NCBI GenBank assembly: GCA_944324475.1
Contig: CALUWK010000001.1
Coordinates: 62,001-126,000, forward strand
Length of the DNA: 64,000 nucleotides
Reading direction: 5' to 3'
Source of the DNA: Candidatus Gastranaerophilales bacterium
Lineage (GTDB): Bacteria; Cyanobacteriota; Vampirovibrionia; Gastranaerophilales; Gastranaerophilaceae
Part shown: positions 1-8,926 of the stretch, one piece after another
How positions within the stretch are numbered: the first letter of the stretch is position 1
Layout of the letters: every line of letters begins with the position of its first letter
The notes under the pieces: model-generated
What the model was told of the DNA's origin: nothing
What the model saw: only the letters and a program-made list of their open reading frames with translations
Database searches by the model: none
Program-made: the position numbers and the translations under genes

Positions 1-285
1 GAGGTCTTCTGATACTGCTTTAATTCTTGAATCCAGATAGTCAATAAATCCTTGTTGCAAGTGTGGGTCGTTTAATTGTTCCCCCAAAATCGGAGTAATT
101 CCGATAGTCAATTTAGCTTTTATTCCTTCGTCATATAATTCAGAAATCATATTCAATAAAGGAACATAAGTTTCCTCCATACATTCATATAAGCATTCTT
201 CGCCAAAAGGCCACATTCCTGCCATCCTATAATATGGAAGGTGTGAATGCAACATAAAGACGAATTGTCCGATTTTTTGCACCAT
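1..285 (-). CDS. Glycoside hydrolase family 57 protein (1,4-alpha-glucan branching enzyme-like), N-terminal part only
   Basis: The frame is open from an ATG at 283-285 (minus strand) to the left window edge, giving the first 95 residues. The N-terminus contains LHSHLPYYR, GMWPFGEECLYE and an ETYVPLL segment, which is the characteristic beginning of GH57 enzymes that act as alpha-glucan branching enzymes or amylases; LHSHLPY is the first conserved GH57 motif. A GGAGG ribosome site lies about 10 nt before the start. A role in glycogen-type glucan metabolism is inferred from the family and from glgC (42537-43775) in the same window. The catalytic Glu and Asp lie beyond the edge, so amylase and branching enzyme cannot be separated here. 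Confidence 0.85.
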   Translation of the reverse strand, partial: MVQKIGQFVFMLHSHLPYYRMAGMWPFGEECLYECMEETYVPLLNMISELYDEGIKAKLTIGITPILGEQLNDPHLQQGFIDYLDSRIKAVSEDL

Positions 286-522
286 ATTTTATTTTGCCTC
301 CGATTTTTCCTGTTAGTGTTTTTACTATAACATAAATTATAATAAAAAATAATCATTTAGAATTAGTACATTTGTATAAATTTACTAAAGTTAATATAGT
401 TAATAAGAATTAATATAGGAAATTATATTTATATAAAATATGTAAATATATAGTTTACTATATAAATTATTTATTTACTATAATTTCTGGATTTTAATTG
501 ATTTTTTCAGTAGAATAGATTT

Positions 523-1110
523 ATGGAAAAAAAGAAAAAAGTTTTATTTGATCCTGGGTATGCTCCTATTGTGATTGATTCAATCGGGCAAATTGGATAC
601 GTTTATTATATGTTTTCAGCTATTCCAAATTTAAAGTTAAAGAGGTTAAATTTTCCTATAACTTTTAAAAAAATAGAAAAACTTTTAAAAATAAATATTT
701 CTTTTTATTTGGGGTGTCTTTTGTGGGCAAATATAATTTCTAATTGTAAAGATTGTGAAATCGAAGGGAATAAACTTTTAGGAGAGGATGCAAAAGAAGA
801 CGAATATACAAGCGAAATAAATTTTTTGATTGATTTTTTAGAAAAAGATTTTTCTCGTGATTGTAAATATTTTATGAATAAAGAATACGTGCCTGATGAA
901 AAATATATAAAAATTTTAAAAACTTATAGAAAATTTTTGGTAATTAATAGAGGTTTTGTAGAATGTTCTAATACAAATCAGATTAAATTACCTGATTGTT
1001 GCAAGTCTTTTGATGAAGGAGTTATAGATTTAGTCAAAGAAAAAATAGATTTTGCTATTTCAAATAAAGATTTAACTTCTCTTTTTGATTGTTATAATTA
1101 TATTTTATAA
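523..1110 (+). CDS. Hypothetical protein, 195 aa
   Basis: I do not recognise this family. The product is Lys/Glu rich, has no signal peptide or clear membrane helix, and carries seven cysteines, two of them as a CxxC-like pair (NCKDC near residue 76) and two as a CC pair near residue 159. The ATG has no Shine-Dalgarno sequence, but a TAGAAT box at 511-516 is spaced so that transcription would begin at or next to the ATG, suggesting a leaderless mRNA. The stop codon sits inside the foot of a 16-bp inverted repeat that separates this gene from convergent comM. Codon use looks like that of its neighbours. Function unknown. Confidence 0.6.
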   Translation: MEKKKKVLFDPGYAPIVIDSIGQIGYVYYMFSAIPNLKLKRLNFPITFKKIEKLLKINISFYLGCLLWANIISNCKDCEIEGNKLLGEDAKEDEYTSEINFLIDFLEKDFSRDCKYFMNKEYVPDEKYIKILKTYRKFLVINRGFVECSNTNQIKLPDCCKSFDEGVIDLVKEKIDFAISNKDLTSLFDCYNYIL

Positions 1111-1200
1111 AAGAAGTCGGGGTTTTGAATAAAACCTGTCCATTTAAAAGCGCTAAAGATGTAACACTACGGTGACAGGAAACACCCGACTTCTTTTATA
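1106..1200. terminator. Convergent structured element: 16-bp stem enclosing a 63-nt folded insert
   Basis: Positions 1106-1121 are perfectly complementary to 1185-1200 (core AAAAGAAGTCGGG / CCCGACTTCTTTT). The 63-nt interior can form GTTTT-GAAT-AAAAC (1122-1135) and a CCTGTC/GACAGG stem (1135-1140 with 1174-1179); CAC-TACG-GTG (1165-1174) is a further small hairpin. It lies between two convergent genes and the stem ends in T-rich sequence on both strands, so a bidirectional terminator is the simplest reading. The loop is far longer than a normal terminator, so a structured RNA is also possible. Confidence 0.5.
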
Positions 1201-1243
1201 TTATAGATTTTATTTAAATTAAAAACATTACCTTAAAGTTTAA

Positions 1244-2761
1244 TTAAAAGCTTCTTAATTGAAGTGCTTGAGCTATGTGTGAAACTTCAATATTTTCTTT
1301 TTCTTCTAGGTCTGCTATTGTTCTTGAAATTTTAAGAATTCTATCAAATGCTCTTGCAGAAAGGTTGAAACTATTTATCGCATTCTTTAGAAACTGTTTT
1401 GTGGTGTCATCAATTTTACAATATTTTTTGATTAATTTTGAATTAAGCTCGGAATTTGTTAAAATTCCTTCATTTTTATATCTTTCTGATTGAATTTTTC
1501 TTGCTTTTATTACTCTTTTTCTTATTGTTTCAGAATTTTCAACATTATTGTTATTATCTAAAAGTTCATCTTCATTAAGCCTTTGAATTTTAATTTGTAT
1601 GTCAATCCTATCTAACAGTGGTCCGGAGAGTCTTGAGCGATATTTGTTTATTTGATATTCTGAACATGTACATTGTTTTTTATTATCACCCAGAAATCCG
1701 CATGGACAAGGATTCATTGCCCCTAAAAGTATAAAATTGGCGGGATATTGAATGCTTGTTTGCGCTCTTGAAATTGTGATTACTTTATCTTCGAGTGGTT
1801 GTCTTAAGACTTCAAGAGTTTTTCTTGGGAATTCAACCATTTCATCTAAAAAAAGAACACCTCTGTGTGCAAGAGTAATTTCTCCTGGTTTTGGATTAGA
1901 GCCTCCTCCTATGATGCCTACTGCGCTTGCGCTGTGGTGTGGTGAGCGAAATGGCCTTGATGTTATTAAAGGTTTTGATCTGTCCAAGAGTCCTGAAATA
2001 GAATATATTTTAGTAAGTTCAATTGCTTCTTGTTTTGAAAGTGGCGGTAAAATTGACATAAAAGCTTTGGATAGCATTGTTTTTCCGGCACCAGGGGAAC
2101 CTGACATCAAAACATTATGTGCTCCTGCAGCTGCAATTTCAAGTGCTCGTTTTGCAATTTGTTGCCCTTTTATATTCGCAAAATCGACATTGAATTCTTC
2201 TTTTTTATTTAAAAAATCATCAACATTTTGTTTTAGTGTTTTTAAATCACCTTCATTATTAAGGTAAGAAACAACTTGTGATAAGTTTTGTGCGCCAAGC
2301 GTTTCGATGTTGTCTATAAAACTTGCTTCTTTTAGGTTTTCATAAGGAACAATAATTTTTTTAATTCCTAAATTAGCAAGTCCGCATATAATTGGTAAAA
2401 CTCCGTTTATTGCTCTTAAAGAGCCGTCTAAGGAAAGTTCTCCCAAAAAAATTATTTCATTTTTGTTAAAATCTCTTATTATGTTTTCTTTTAATAAAAT
2501 TCCAATAGCCATCGCAAGGTCGTAGTTTGAGCCTTCTTTTTTAATGTCTGCAGGTGCAAGATTAATAACTACTTTTGTTTGAGGAAAAGAAAAAGATGAG
2601 TTTTTAATAGACAGACGTAATCTTTCTTTGGCTTCAGATATTGCGGTGTCACCCATTCCTATAATTGAAACTTGCGGTATAGAATTTATTGTGTCTACTT
2701 CAACATTAATTTCAAAAACATCAAGGCCGATAATTGCTGCACTTTTAACCGTAACTGCCAC
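1244..2761 (-). CDS. comM: YifB/ComM family Mg-chelatase-like AAA+ ATPase
   Basis: The 505-aa length and full architecture match ComM/YifB. An N-terminal ChlI-like domain (residues 1-160, with the PQVSIIGMGDTAISEAKER motif) precedes an AAA+ core with Walker A GSPGAGKT and Walker B LFLDEM. The C-terminal Mg-chelatase-type domain carries a cysteine cluster (CPCGFLGD, CTC). In naturally competent bacteria ComM is a hexameric helicase that promotes branch migration during integration of transforming DNA; here that role is inferred by family. The start is GTG, preceded by GAGGAG at 5 nt, and it shares one base with the stop of the upstream TPR gene (TAGTG), so translation is probably coupled. Confidence 0.9.
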   Translation of the reverse strand: MAVTVKSAAIIGLDVFEINVEVDTINSIPQVSIIGMGDTAISEAKERLRLSIKNSSFSFPQTKVVINLAPADIKKEGSNYDLAMAIGILLKENIIRDFNKNEIIFLGELSLDGSLRAINGVLPIICGLANLGIKKIIVPYENLKEASFIDNIETLGAQNLSQVVSYLNNEGDLKTLKQNVDDFLNKKEEFNVDFANIKGQQIAKRALEIAAAGAHNVLMSGSPGAGKTMLSKAFMSILPPLSKQEAIELTKIYSISGLLDRSKPLITSRPFRSPHHSASAVGIIGGGSNPKPGEITLAHRGVLFLDEMVEFPRKTLEVLRQPLEDKVITISRAQTSIQYPANFILLGAMNPCPCGFLGDNKKQCTCSEYQINKYRSRLSGPLLDRIDIQIKIQRLNEDELLDNNNNVENSETIRKRVIKARKIQSERYKNEGILTNSELNSKLIKKYCKIDDTTKQFLKNAINSFNLSARAFDRILKISRTIADLEEKENIEVSHIAQALQLRSF

Positions 2762-4434
2762 TATATCTCCTCTTGTTCACTGTTTGGAATAAGTTTTAAA
2801 AGTTTAGTATTTGCAATTTCAAAATTTGGGTTGAGATTTAAAGAAGTTTTATAGAATTGTATAGCATCTTTGTTTTTATTTATTGCTTGATTATATATGC
2901 CGCAAAGATAATAATAGTAATAATTTTTTTCAAGTGTGAAAGATGCGTTGTAAATCAAACCTTTTGCAAGTTCGTAACTTTTATTTTTTAAATATAATTC
3001 AATAAGTTCGCCTAACGCTTTTTCGTACATCGGATTAATTGTTAAAGCTTTTTTTAAAAAATCTTCTTTTAAAATATCATTTTTTTGAGCAATGCTTATT
3101 GCACTGTTGTAGTACGCTAAATATTCATTTTGAGGCATTTTGTCCAGTTGCTGTTCAAGTTTTTGGAGTTCTTTCGGATTTTTTGCATATTGTCTTTGGG
3201 AAACTGCAAGTTTTAATATAATTTCATAATTATTTTTTTCTTTTGAAATTGCTTTTTTATACATCTTGACGGAATTTTTGTAATCTCCGTGGATATATCT
3301 TATATCACCAAGTCCTATTAGGGTTTCCGTGTTATTTTTATTTTCTTTGTATGAATTTATAAAATATACATTTGCTCTTTCTACGTTTCCTAAGGCGAGT
3401 TCGCTTTTAGCGTATAATGCCATTATTTTATCGTTTTCTTTGTCAAAATTTAAAATATTTTGGCAATCTTTTTTTGTTTTTTCAAAATTTCCTTCAAGAA
3501 AACTTTTTTTTGCGATATAGTATTTTTTCTCTTTTTCATCTTTTGTTGTATTAGCAAGAACAGTCTGCTTTAATATTTCTATTTCATTCACGAAGTCAAC
3601 TGTGAGTTTTGTTTTTTCGAGCTTTTCAATTAGTTTTTGCGCATCATTATACTTTCTTGAGTTAATAAGTGTATTAATTTTAAAAATCTGGTAAGAAACG
3701 TTGTTTGGATTTAAAGTTATTGCTTTATTTATTGAATTTATCGCTTGATTATATTTTTTTAATTCTAGATTTGCCCTTGCTAAATTATATTGAGCAAAAT
3801 CATTTTTTTGGAATTTTTCCTGATTGGTTATAAGCTCATTAATTGCTTCTTGAGCTGTGTTTTCAAAATATATTCCGCTATATAATTTTGCAAAATATAT
3901 TTCTTCTTCTTTTGTTAATTGAGTTTTTGGTTTATAACTTTTTTCGAGATTATTTATATTTTCATAAAATTGGTTTTTATAAATTATTTTTTCAATGGCT
4001 TTATCACCTAATGAAAAAAAACCAATTTCATAAAAGATCTTGGATAATGCCAGTAAGGATGTGTCATTGTCTATTTTTTGAATTAATTTTTCATATTCAT
4101 CATAAGCAACAGAAATGTTACCTTGGTTGAATTTTTGTGTTGTTGAAATAAAGTCACGTCTTATTTTTGCTTTTTTGTCTGCAATATCTTCTTGTGGTTT
4201 GGTTTCGTTATTTAAAAAAGTGTCTACAATATTTGCTAAATTAAAGTAATTTGAATCTGGATTTGGTTTATATTCATTGTGTATTTCAATGTCTTCAATG
4301 GGTTGCAAGAGGTTATCATTTTCTCCATATGCAAAGGAAAAAAGATTAAGCACCCCAAAGACAAAGAACAATAATGTTATGTTCTTTTTAATTAATTTAT
4401 GCAGTATAGTGGTAATATTTATCAAATGTCTCAA
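2761..4434 (-). CDS. Exported TPR-repeat protein, 557 aa
   Basis: A Sec signal-like segment (about residues 15-37, LLFFVFGVLNLFSFAYGE) is followed by many tetratricopeptide units. Clear examples have the A-P spacing of TPRs, such as YNQAINSINKAITLNPNN near residue 230 and KDAIQFYKTSLNLNPNF near the end. TPR solenoids bind partner proteins; this one should act outside the cytoplasmic membrane. The start is TTG at 4432-4434 with GAGG 6 nt upstream, and it overlaps the end of the HD-GYP gene by 38 nt. No ATG exists near the N-terminus. It forms one leftward unit with the HD-GYP gene upstream and comM downstream. The specific partner is unknown. Confidence 0.75.
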   Translation of the reverse strand: MRHLINITTILHKLIKKNITLLFFVFGVLNLFSFAYGENDNLLQPIEDIEIHNEYKPNPDSNYFNLANIVDTFLNNETKPQEDIADKKAKIRRDFISTTQKFNQGNISVAYDEYEKLIQKIDNDTSLLALSKIFYEIGFFSLGDKAIEKIIYKNQFYENINNLEKSYKPKTQLTKEEEIYFAKLYSGIYFENTAQEAINELITNQEKFQKNDFAQYNLARANLELKKYNQAINSINKAITLNPNNVSYQIFKINTLINSRKYNDAQKLIEKLEKTKLTVDFVNEIEILKQTVLANTTKDEKEKKYYIAKKSFLEGNFEKTKKDCQNILNFDKENDKIMALYAKSELALGNVERANVYFINSYKENKNNTETLIGLGDIRYIHGDYKNSVKMYKKAISKEKNNYEIILKLAVSQRQYAKNPKELQKLEQQLDKMPQNEYLAYYNSAISIAQKNDILKEDFLKKALTINPMYEKALGELIELYLKNKSYELAKGLIYNASFTLEKNYYYYYLCGIYNQAINKNKDAIQFYKTSLNLNPNFEIANTKLLKLIPNSEQEEI

Positions 4435-6151
4435 TTAACCTCAACTCATCTTCGGTGATAACCATTCTATCTTTTAATAGAATATCATATAATTCGTTTA
4501 AATTAAACTGTTTTAATAAAATTTCGTTCGATAAATTACAATTTGAATTACTTAAAATTACATTTAGAATATCGTATGTTGAAATATTCATAAAGGCATT
4601 AACTATATTTTCATCAAAATGTGTATTTTTACCTTCAAGCATTATTTTTAGGGCATCTTTAATTTTCATTTTGTCTCTATAGTGTCTTTTTGATGTTATA
4701 GCATCAAAAACGTCACAGACTGCAAGAATTCTTCCTCCAAGAGGTATATTTTCGCCCTTTAAACCTCTGTAATAACCCGTTCCATCGAATTTTTCGTGAT
4801 GTGAACTTGCAATTTCTGCTACATCTTCAAAGTTTTTTGATATATATACTTTGCTTAAGATGTTGTGTGTTAGTCTGGCATGTTCTTTTATGTGTTCATA
4901 TTCTTTTGGTGTTAGTTTACCTTCTTTTTGAAGTACGGAGTCTTTAATTCCTATTTTTCCTATGTCATGCAGGAGTGAAGCATTTTTTATAATTTCTTTT
5001 TCTTCATTTGAAAGTTTATATTTTTCACAAATCAATTCGGCATATAAAGTAACACGCTTAGAATGACCTGCGGTAATTTTATCTCTTGCATCTATTGAGG
5101 CCGCAAGAGTGTCGATGAAACTAGAAAATAATTTTTTTTGTTCTTCAATTAGTTTTTTTTGTTTATTAAATAAGTTAGCATTTTCGAGAGCAATCCCTGC
5201 AGATGAACCTATTGCAATGAGTAAATCTTCGTCTTTTTGTGTAAAATCTCCTTCAAATTTATTTAATACTTGAAAAACCCCAACTATTTGATGAGACAAA
5301 TTTCTAATTGGCATGCAAAGTATATTTTTCGTTTTGTAGCCTGTTTGAAGGTCAATATCTTTGTTGAAATACTCACTTTCATAAGCATTTTTAATGTTTA
5401 TTGTTTCTCCTGTCATTGCAACATGTCCTGCGAGTCCTTTATTTGCGGCAAATCTTAGTTCTTTTGTTTCAAGACCAAGTGCAACTTTGCTCCAAAGTTC
5501 ATTATGTTCGTCATCAAGTAAAAAAACAGTACATCTGTCTGCAACGAGTGCCTGTTGAATTTGTTGAGCGATTATAGTCAGAAGGCTATCAATGTTAGTT
5601 TCAACAGCTATTGTTCTTCCGACCTGTAAAAGTGCTAAAAGTGCATCATCTTTTATTTCGTTAGGTATGAATGATGGTGGAGTTGAAGATATAATTTTTT
5701 GTCTGTTTTCATTTTCAATTTTTTGTTTATATTTTAAAATTGCTTCATCAAGTTTATTTCCTTCTGGTATTTTTATATATAAACTTGCTTTTATAAGGTT
5801 TAGTGCGGTATTGTAGTTTTTTTCATAGTATTCAATAAGGCCTGAGATAAAAACATTAATTTTTTGTGCTAAAAATGAATTTGATGAGTTTGCTAGATAT
5901 TTTGCATCGTTTAATAGGCTTAAAGTTTGATAATATCTAGCTCCTTTGCGATAGTTATTGATTGCAAGATAAGACATTGCAACAGAAACTAAATCAAAAT
6001 CTTTTGTTGCTATTGCTTTTTTATGAGCGGAATTTAATTCTTGTTGTTTTAGAAATTTATCTTTGCAAATACAGTCAAAAAAAGAGTTGATAAGAAAAAT
6101 TTTCATCTCTTTGTAGTTACTTTTTTCAAGGTTTTGTAAAATTTCCGTCAT
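4397..6151 (-). CDS. GAF-HD-GYP domain protein, probable cyclic di-GMP phosphodiesterase
   Basis: The 584-aa product has a helical, TPR-like N-terminus (1-150), a GAF sensor domain (about 181-325), a short coiled-coil linker and an HD-GYP domain (about 345-530). The HD-GYP hallmarks are intact: HSKR (363-366), LLHDIGKIG (393-401) with the HD metal ligands, HHEKFDGTGY (451-460) and a GYYRG box in place of GYP-R. HD-GYP enzymes hydrolyse c-di-GMP or related cyclic dinucleotides. The GAF domain would sense a small ligand or a partner. It starts at an ATG with AGGA upstream and shares a divergent promoter region with polA. Loss of the Pro in GYP is tolerated in some members, so activity is likely but unproven. 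Confidence 0.85.
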   Translation of the reverse strand: MTEILQNLEKSNYKEMKIFLINSFFDCICKDKFLKQQELNSAHKKAIATKDFDLVSVAMSYLAINNYRKGARYYQTLSLLNDAKYLANSSNSFLAQKINVFISGLIEYYEKNYNTALNLIKASLYIKIPEGNKLDEAILKYKQKIENENRQKIISSTPPSFIPNEIKDDALLALLQVGRTIAVETNIDSLLTIIAQQIQQALVADRCTVFLLDDEHNELWSKVALGLETKELRFAANKGLAGHVAMTGETINIKNAYESEYFNKDIDLQTGYKTKNILCMPIRNLSHQIVGVFQVLNKFEGDFTQKDEDLLIAIGSSAGIALENANLFNKQKKLIEEQKKLFSSFIDTLAASIDARDKITAGHSKRVTLYAELICEKYKLSNEEKEIIKNASLLHDIGKIGIKDSVLQKEGKLTPKEYEHIKEHARLTHNILSKVYISKNFEDVAEIASSHHEKFDGTGYYRGLKGENIPLGGRILAVCDVFDAITSKRHYRDKMKIKDALKIMLEGKNTHFDENIVNAFMNISTYDILNVILSNSNCNLSNEILLKQFNLNELYDILLKDRMVITEDELRLIETFDKYYHYTA

Positions 6152-6214
6152 ATTCTATCCTATTTTATATTGTAGAATTATTATCTTTTTATGTCAAACG
6201 TAGAAAAGACTTGT

Positions 6215-6263
6215 TTTTACTATAATTTCAAAATTTTTACAACAATTTGAAATTATAGTAAAA
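6215..6263. promoter_or_regulatory. Perfect 18-bp inverted repeat carrying symmetric -10 boxes between divergent genes
   Basis: Arms 6215-6232 and 6246-6263 are exact inverted copies (TTTTACTATAATTTCAAA) separated by 13 nt. Each arm contains TATAAT, one reading toward polA and one toward the HD-GYP gene, so the two putative start sites would be only about 12 nt apart. No good -35 box is evident on either side. The core TTTACTATAATTTC also occurs at 473-486 before the 523-1110 gene. A symmetric operator is an alternative reading. Confidence 0.5.
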
Positions 6264-6282
6264 TTAATTTTAAGGGGAATTT

Positions 6283-8925
6283 ATGGAAGATAAAAAGACA
6301 CTTATTTTAATAGATGGTCACGCATTGGCTTTTAGAATGTTTTTTGCACTCGAACGAACAAATATGCAAACAACGACTCATATTCCGACTTGGGCGGTTT
6401 ATGGTTTTTTTAAAGTAATCTTTGACCTTTTGGCGGATAAAAAACTCTCTCTCAAACCAAATTCTATTGCAGTTGCATTTGATGTTTCAAAAGCAACTTT
6501 TAGACTTGAAAAATATTCAGAATATAAGGCTAACAGATTAACCATGCCGGATGCCTTAAGAACTCAGCTGGAACTTATTAAAGACGGGCTTAACGTTCTT
6601 GATATTCCGATATATACAATGGAAGGATATGAGGGTGATGATGTTATAGGTACTATTGCCTCTCAGGCAAGCAAGAAGGGTCATAGAACATATATTTTAA
6701 CTGGCGATAAGGATTCTTTTCAACTTGTTGATGATATGGGTTTAATTTCTGTTTTAATTCCTCAAAAAGGTGAGATTAATGAATATAATAAACAAAAAGT
6801 TTTTGAAAATTTGAACGTATATCCTAATCAAGTTGTAGACTATAAAGCTTTATGCGGCGATAGTTCGGATAATATTCCAGGGATTAGAGGAATTGGCCCA
6901 AAAAGTGCAGCATCTTTGCTTGAAGAATATTTAACTCTTGATGGAGTTTACGAAAACATTGAAAAAATCAGTAAAAAATCTTTGAAAGAGAAATTAATTG
7001 AAGGTAAGGAAAATGCCTATTTATCACAGTTTCTTGCAACAATAAAAAAGGATTTGGATATAAAATTTGATTTTGAAAGTGCGTGTTTAACTGCTCCAAA
7101 TAAGGAAAAAGTTAAAGATTTTTTTCAAAAATTGCAGTTTTATTCATTTGTTAAAAATATTGATAAATTACTTTCTCCCTTCAATATAGAAACTTCTTGC
7201 GAAAATGAAAATATTGTTAAATTTGATGAAATAAATCCTTCAATTTTGCAGATGAGTCTTTTTGATGAATCTGAAGAAACAAAAGAATTGAAAGAAGTTA
7301 TAAAATTAAAAGATGATGAAGTGAAAATCTTTTTAAATTCTATAAAAACAGGGGATAAAATAGCATTATTAGCAGATTATGCCGACAATAATTTTTGTTA
7401 TGTTTCAGACGGCAAAAGCACTTGTAAGGTTTCGTCTATAGAAATAAAGGATATATTTTTAAATGAGGAAATAAAAAAATGTGTTTATGATATAAAAACT
7501 ATTTTGTCTTCTGAAATAGGAGATATTAAAGGAGTTATAAGCGATGTACAACTATCAAGTTATATGCTTGATTCATCAAGAAAACATGATTTGATTACTC
7601 AGATAAATGAATGTTTAGAGGTTGTTCCCGATGAAAAGGATTTATATTCTTTATGTTCCTATATTTTAGATTTAAACGAATTTTATAATAAGAAATTAAC
7701 CGATGCAGAACTTAAATTATTGAATGAGGTTGAACTTCCTTTGGCTTTTGTTTTAAGTGATATGGAAAAAACAGGAGTTAAGATTGATGTAAATTGCCTT
7801 CAGGAAATTGGAAAAGAAATTGATTTTAAAGTTGCTGAATATGAAAAGAAAATATATAAAGAGGCTGATTGCACTTTTAATATAAATTCTCCTAAACAGG
7901 TAGCAGAAGTTTTATTTGACAAATTACAAATTAAACCCAAAAAAAGAGGTAAATCTGGAACATATAGTACAAATGCTAAAATATTGGATGAGCTTGCTTT
8001 TGAATATAATATTGCTTCTGATATTTTGCAACATCGTCAGTTGATGAAATTAAAAACAACTTATGTTGACGTTTTGCCTAAACTTGTTAAGGGCGACGGA
8101 AAAATTCATACACATTTCAATCAAATAGTAACTACAACTGGAAGATTGTCTTCTTCTGATCCTAATTTGCAGAATATTCCAATTAGAACTGAATTTTCAA
8201 ATAGAATTAGGGGTGCTTTTATTCCTGCTGATGCAGAATCATATATAATGAGTGCTGATTATTCACAAGTAGAATTGCGTCTTTTAGCTCATTATTCGGG
8301 AGATGAAAGTTTAATTAAGGCGTTTGTGGAGGATGTAGATATTCATAAAGTTACGGCCTCAAAGATTTTTGGTGTCCCTGTTGAAAATGTTACAAAAGAA
8401 ATGAGGAGAAAAGCTAAAACTGTTAATTTTGGTATAATATATGGTCAGACAAAATATGGATTATCTAAAACATTGGGAATTGAGCCTTTTGAAGCGCAAG
8501 AATTAATTAATAAGTATTTTATGACTTATCCTAAGATTTCGGGTTATATAAATTCAACTCTTGAAAAAGCAAATGAAAAAGGGTATGTTGAAACTTTATA
8601 TGGTAGAAGAAGGTATCTTGGTGCAGAATTAAATTCGAGAAATGCAAATATAAGGGAGTTTGCTGCTCGTGCTGCAATAAACGCTCCATTGCAGGGAACA
8701 AGTGCTGATATTATTAAAATGGCGATGGTTGATTTATTTGAGAAATTGAAAAGTTACAAGTCAAAAATGATATTACAAATTCATGATGAATTGGTTTTAG
8801 AAGTTCCGAAAGATGAAATTGAAATAGTAGAACAAATTGTAATTAAAGCAATGGAACTTAATCAACCTTTAAAAGTGCCTCTTAAGGTTGAAGTTAGTTT
8901 GGGAAAAACTTGGATGGAAAAATAA
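6283..8925 (+). CDS. polA: DNA polymerase I
   Basis: The 880-aa product has the three PolA regions. The 5'-3' exonuclease/FEN domain (1-300) includes EGYEGDDVIGT, LTGDKDSFQL and the GIRGIGPKSA helix-hairpin-helix. A 3'-5' exonuclease-like region (about 320-480) follows, then the polymerase domain (490-880). Polymerase motif A (SADYSQVELRLLAHYS), motif B (RRKAKTVNFGIIYGQ) and motif C (QIHDELVLEVP) are intact. The proofreading domain lacks the canonical DxE, with LLADYADN at that place, so it is probably inactive, as in Taq and Bacillus enzymes. It heads an operon with priA and a helicase/nuclease pair. Role: Okazaki fragment maturation and repair synthesis. Confidence 0.97.
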   Translation: MEDKKTLILIDGHALAFRMFFALERTNMQTTTHIPTWAVYGFFKVIFDLLADKKLSLKPNSIAVAFDVSKATFRLEKYSEYKANRLTMPDALRTQLELIKDGLNVLDIPIYTMEGYEGDDVIGTIASQASKKGHRTYILTGDKDSFQLVDDMGLISVLIPQKGEINEYNKQKVFENLNVYPNQVVDYKALCGDSSDNIPGIRGIGPKSAASLLEEYLTLDGVYENIEKISKKSLKEKLIEGKENAYLSQFLATIKKDLDIKFDFESACLTAPNKEKVKDFFQKLQFYSFVKNIDKLLSPFNIETSCENENIVKFDEINPSILQMSLFDESEETKELKEVIKLKDDEVKIFLNSIKTGDKIALLADYADNNFCYVSDGKSTCKVSSIEIKDIFLNEEIKKCVYDIKTILSSEIGDIKGVISDVQLSSYMLDSSRKHDLITQINECLEVVPDEKDLYSLCSYILDLNEFYNKKLTDAELKLLNEVELPLAFVLSDMEKTGVKIDVNCLQEIGKEIDFKVAEYEKKIYKEADCTFNINSPKQVAEVLFDKLQIKPKKRGKSGTYSTNAKILDELAFEYNIASDILQHRQLMKLKTTYVDVLPKLVKGDGKIHTHFNQIVTTTGRLSSSDPNLQNIPIRTEFSNRIRGAFIPADAESYIMSADYSQVELRLLAHYSGDESLIKAFVEDVDIHKVTASKIFGVPVENVTKEMRRKAKTVNFGIIYGQTKYGLSKTLGIEPFEAQELINKYFMTYPKISGYINSTLEKANEKGYVETLYGRRRYLGAELNSRNANIREFAARAAINAPLQGTSADIIKMAMVDLFEKLKSYKSKMILQIHDELVLEVPKDEIEIVEQIVIKAMELNQPLKVPLKVEVSLGKTWMEK

Positions 8926-8926
8926 A

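Noticed and set aside
153-356. 67-codon frame on the minus strand at the left edge
   Set aside because: It overlaps the GH57 reading frame in another phase; the GH57 frame shows family motifs, this one does not.
1106-1200. SRP RNA, riboswitch or hammerhead/twister ribozyme
   Set aside because: The diagnostic core sequences of these RNAs are not present, so I did not assign a known class.
1752-2267. 171-codon frame on the plus strand opposite comM
   Set aside because: Antisense shadow of a conserved ATPase; translation shows no family pattern and has no ribosome site.
8888-8926. Extension of the small exported protein into polA
   Set aside because: It would place 13 hydrophilic residues before the signal peptide; ATG 8927 gives a proper Sec signal.
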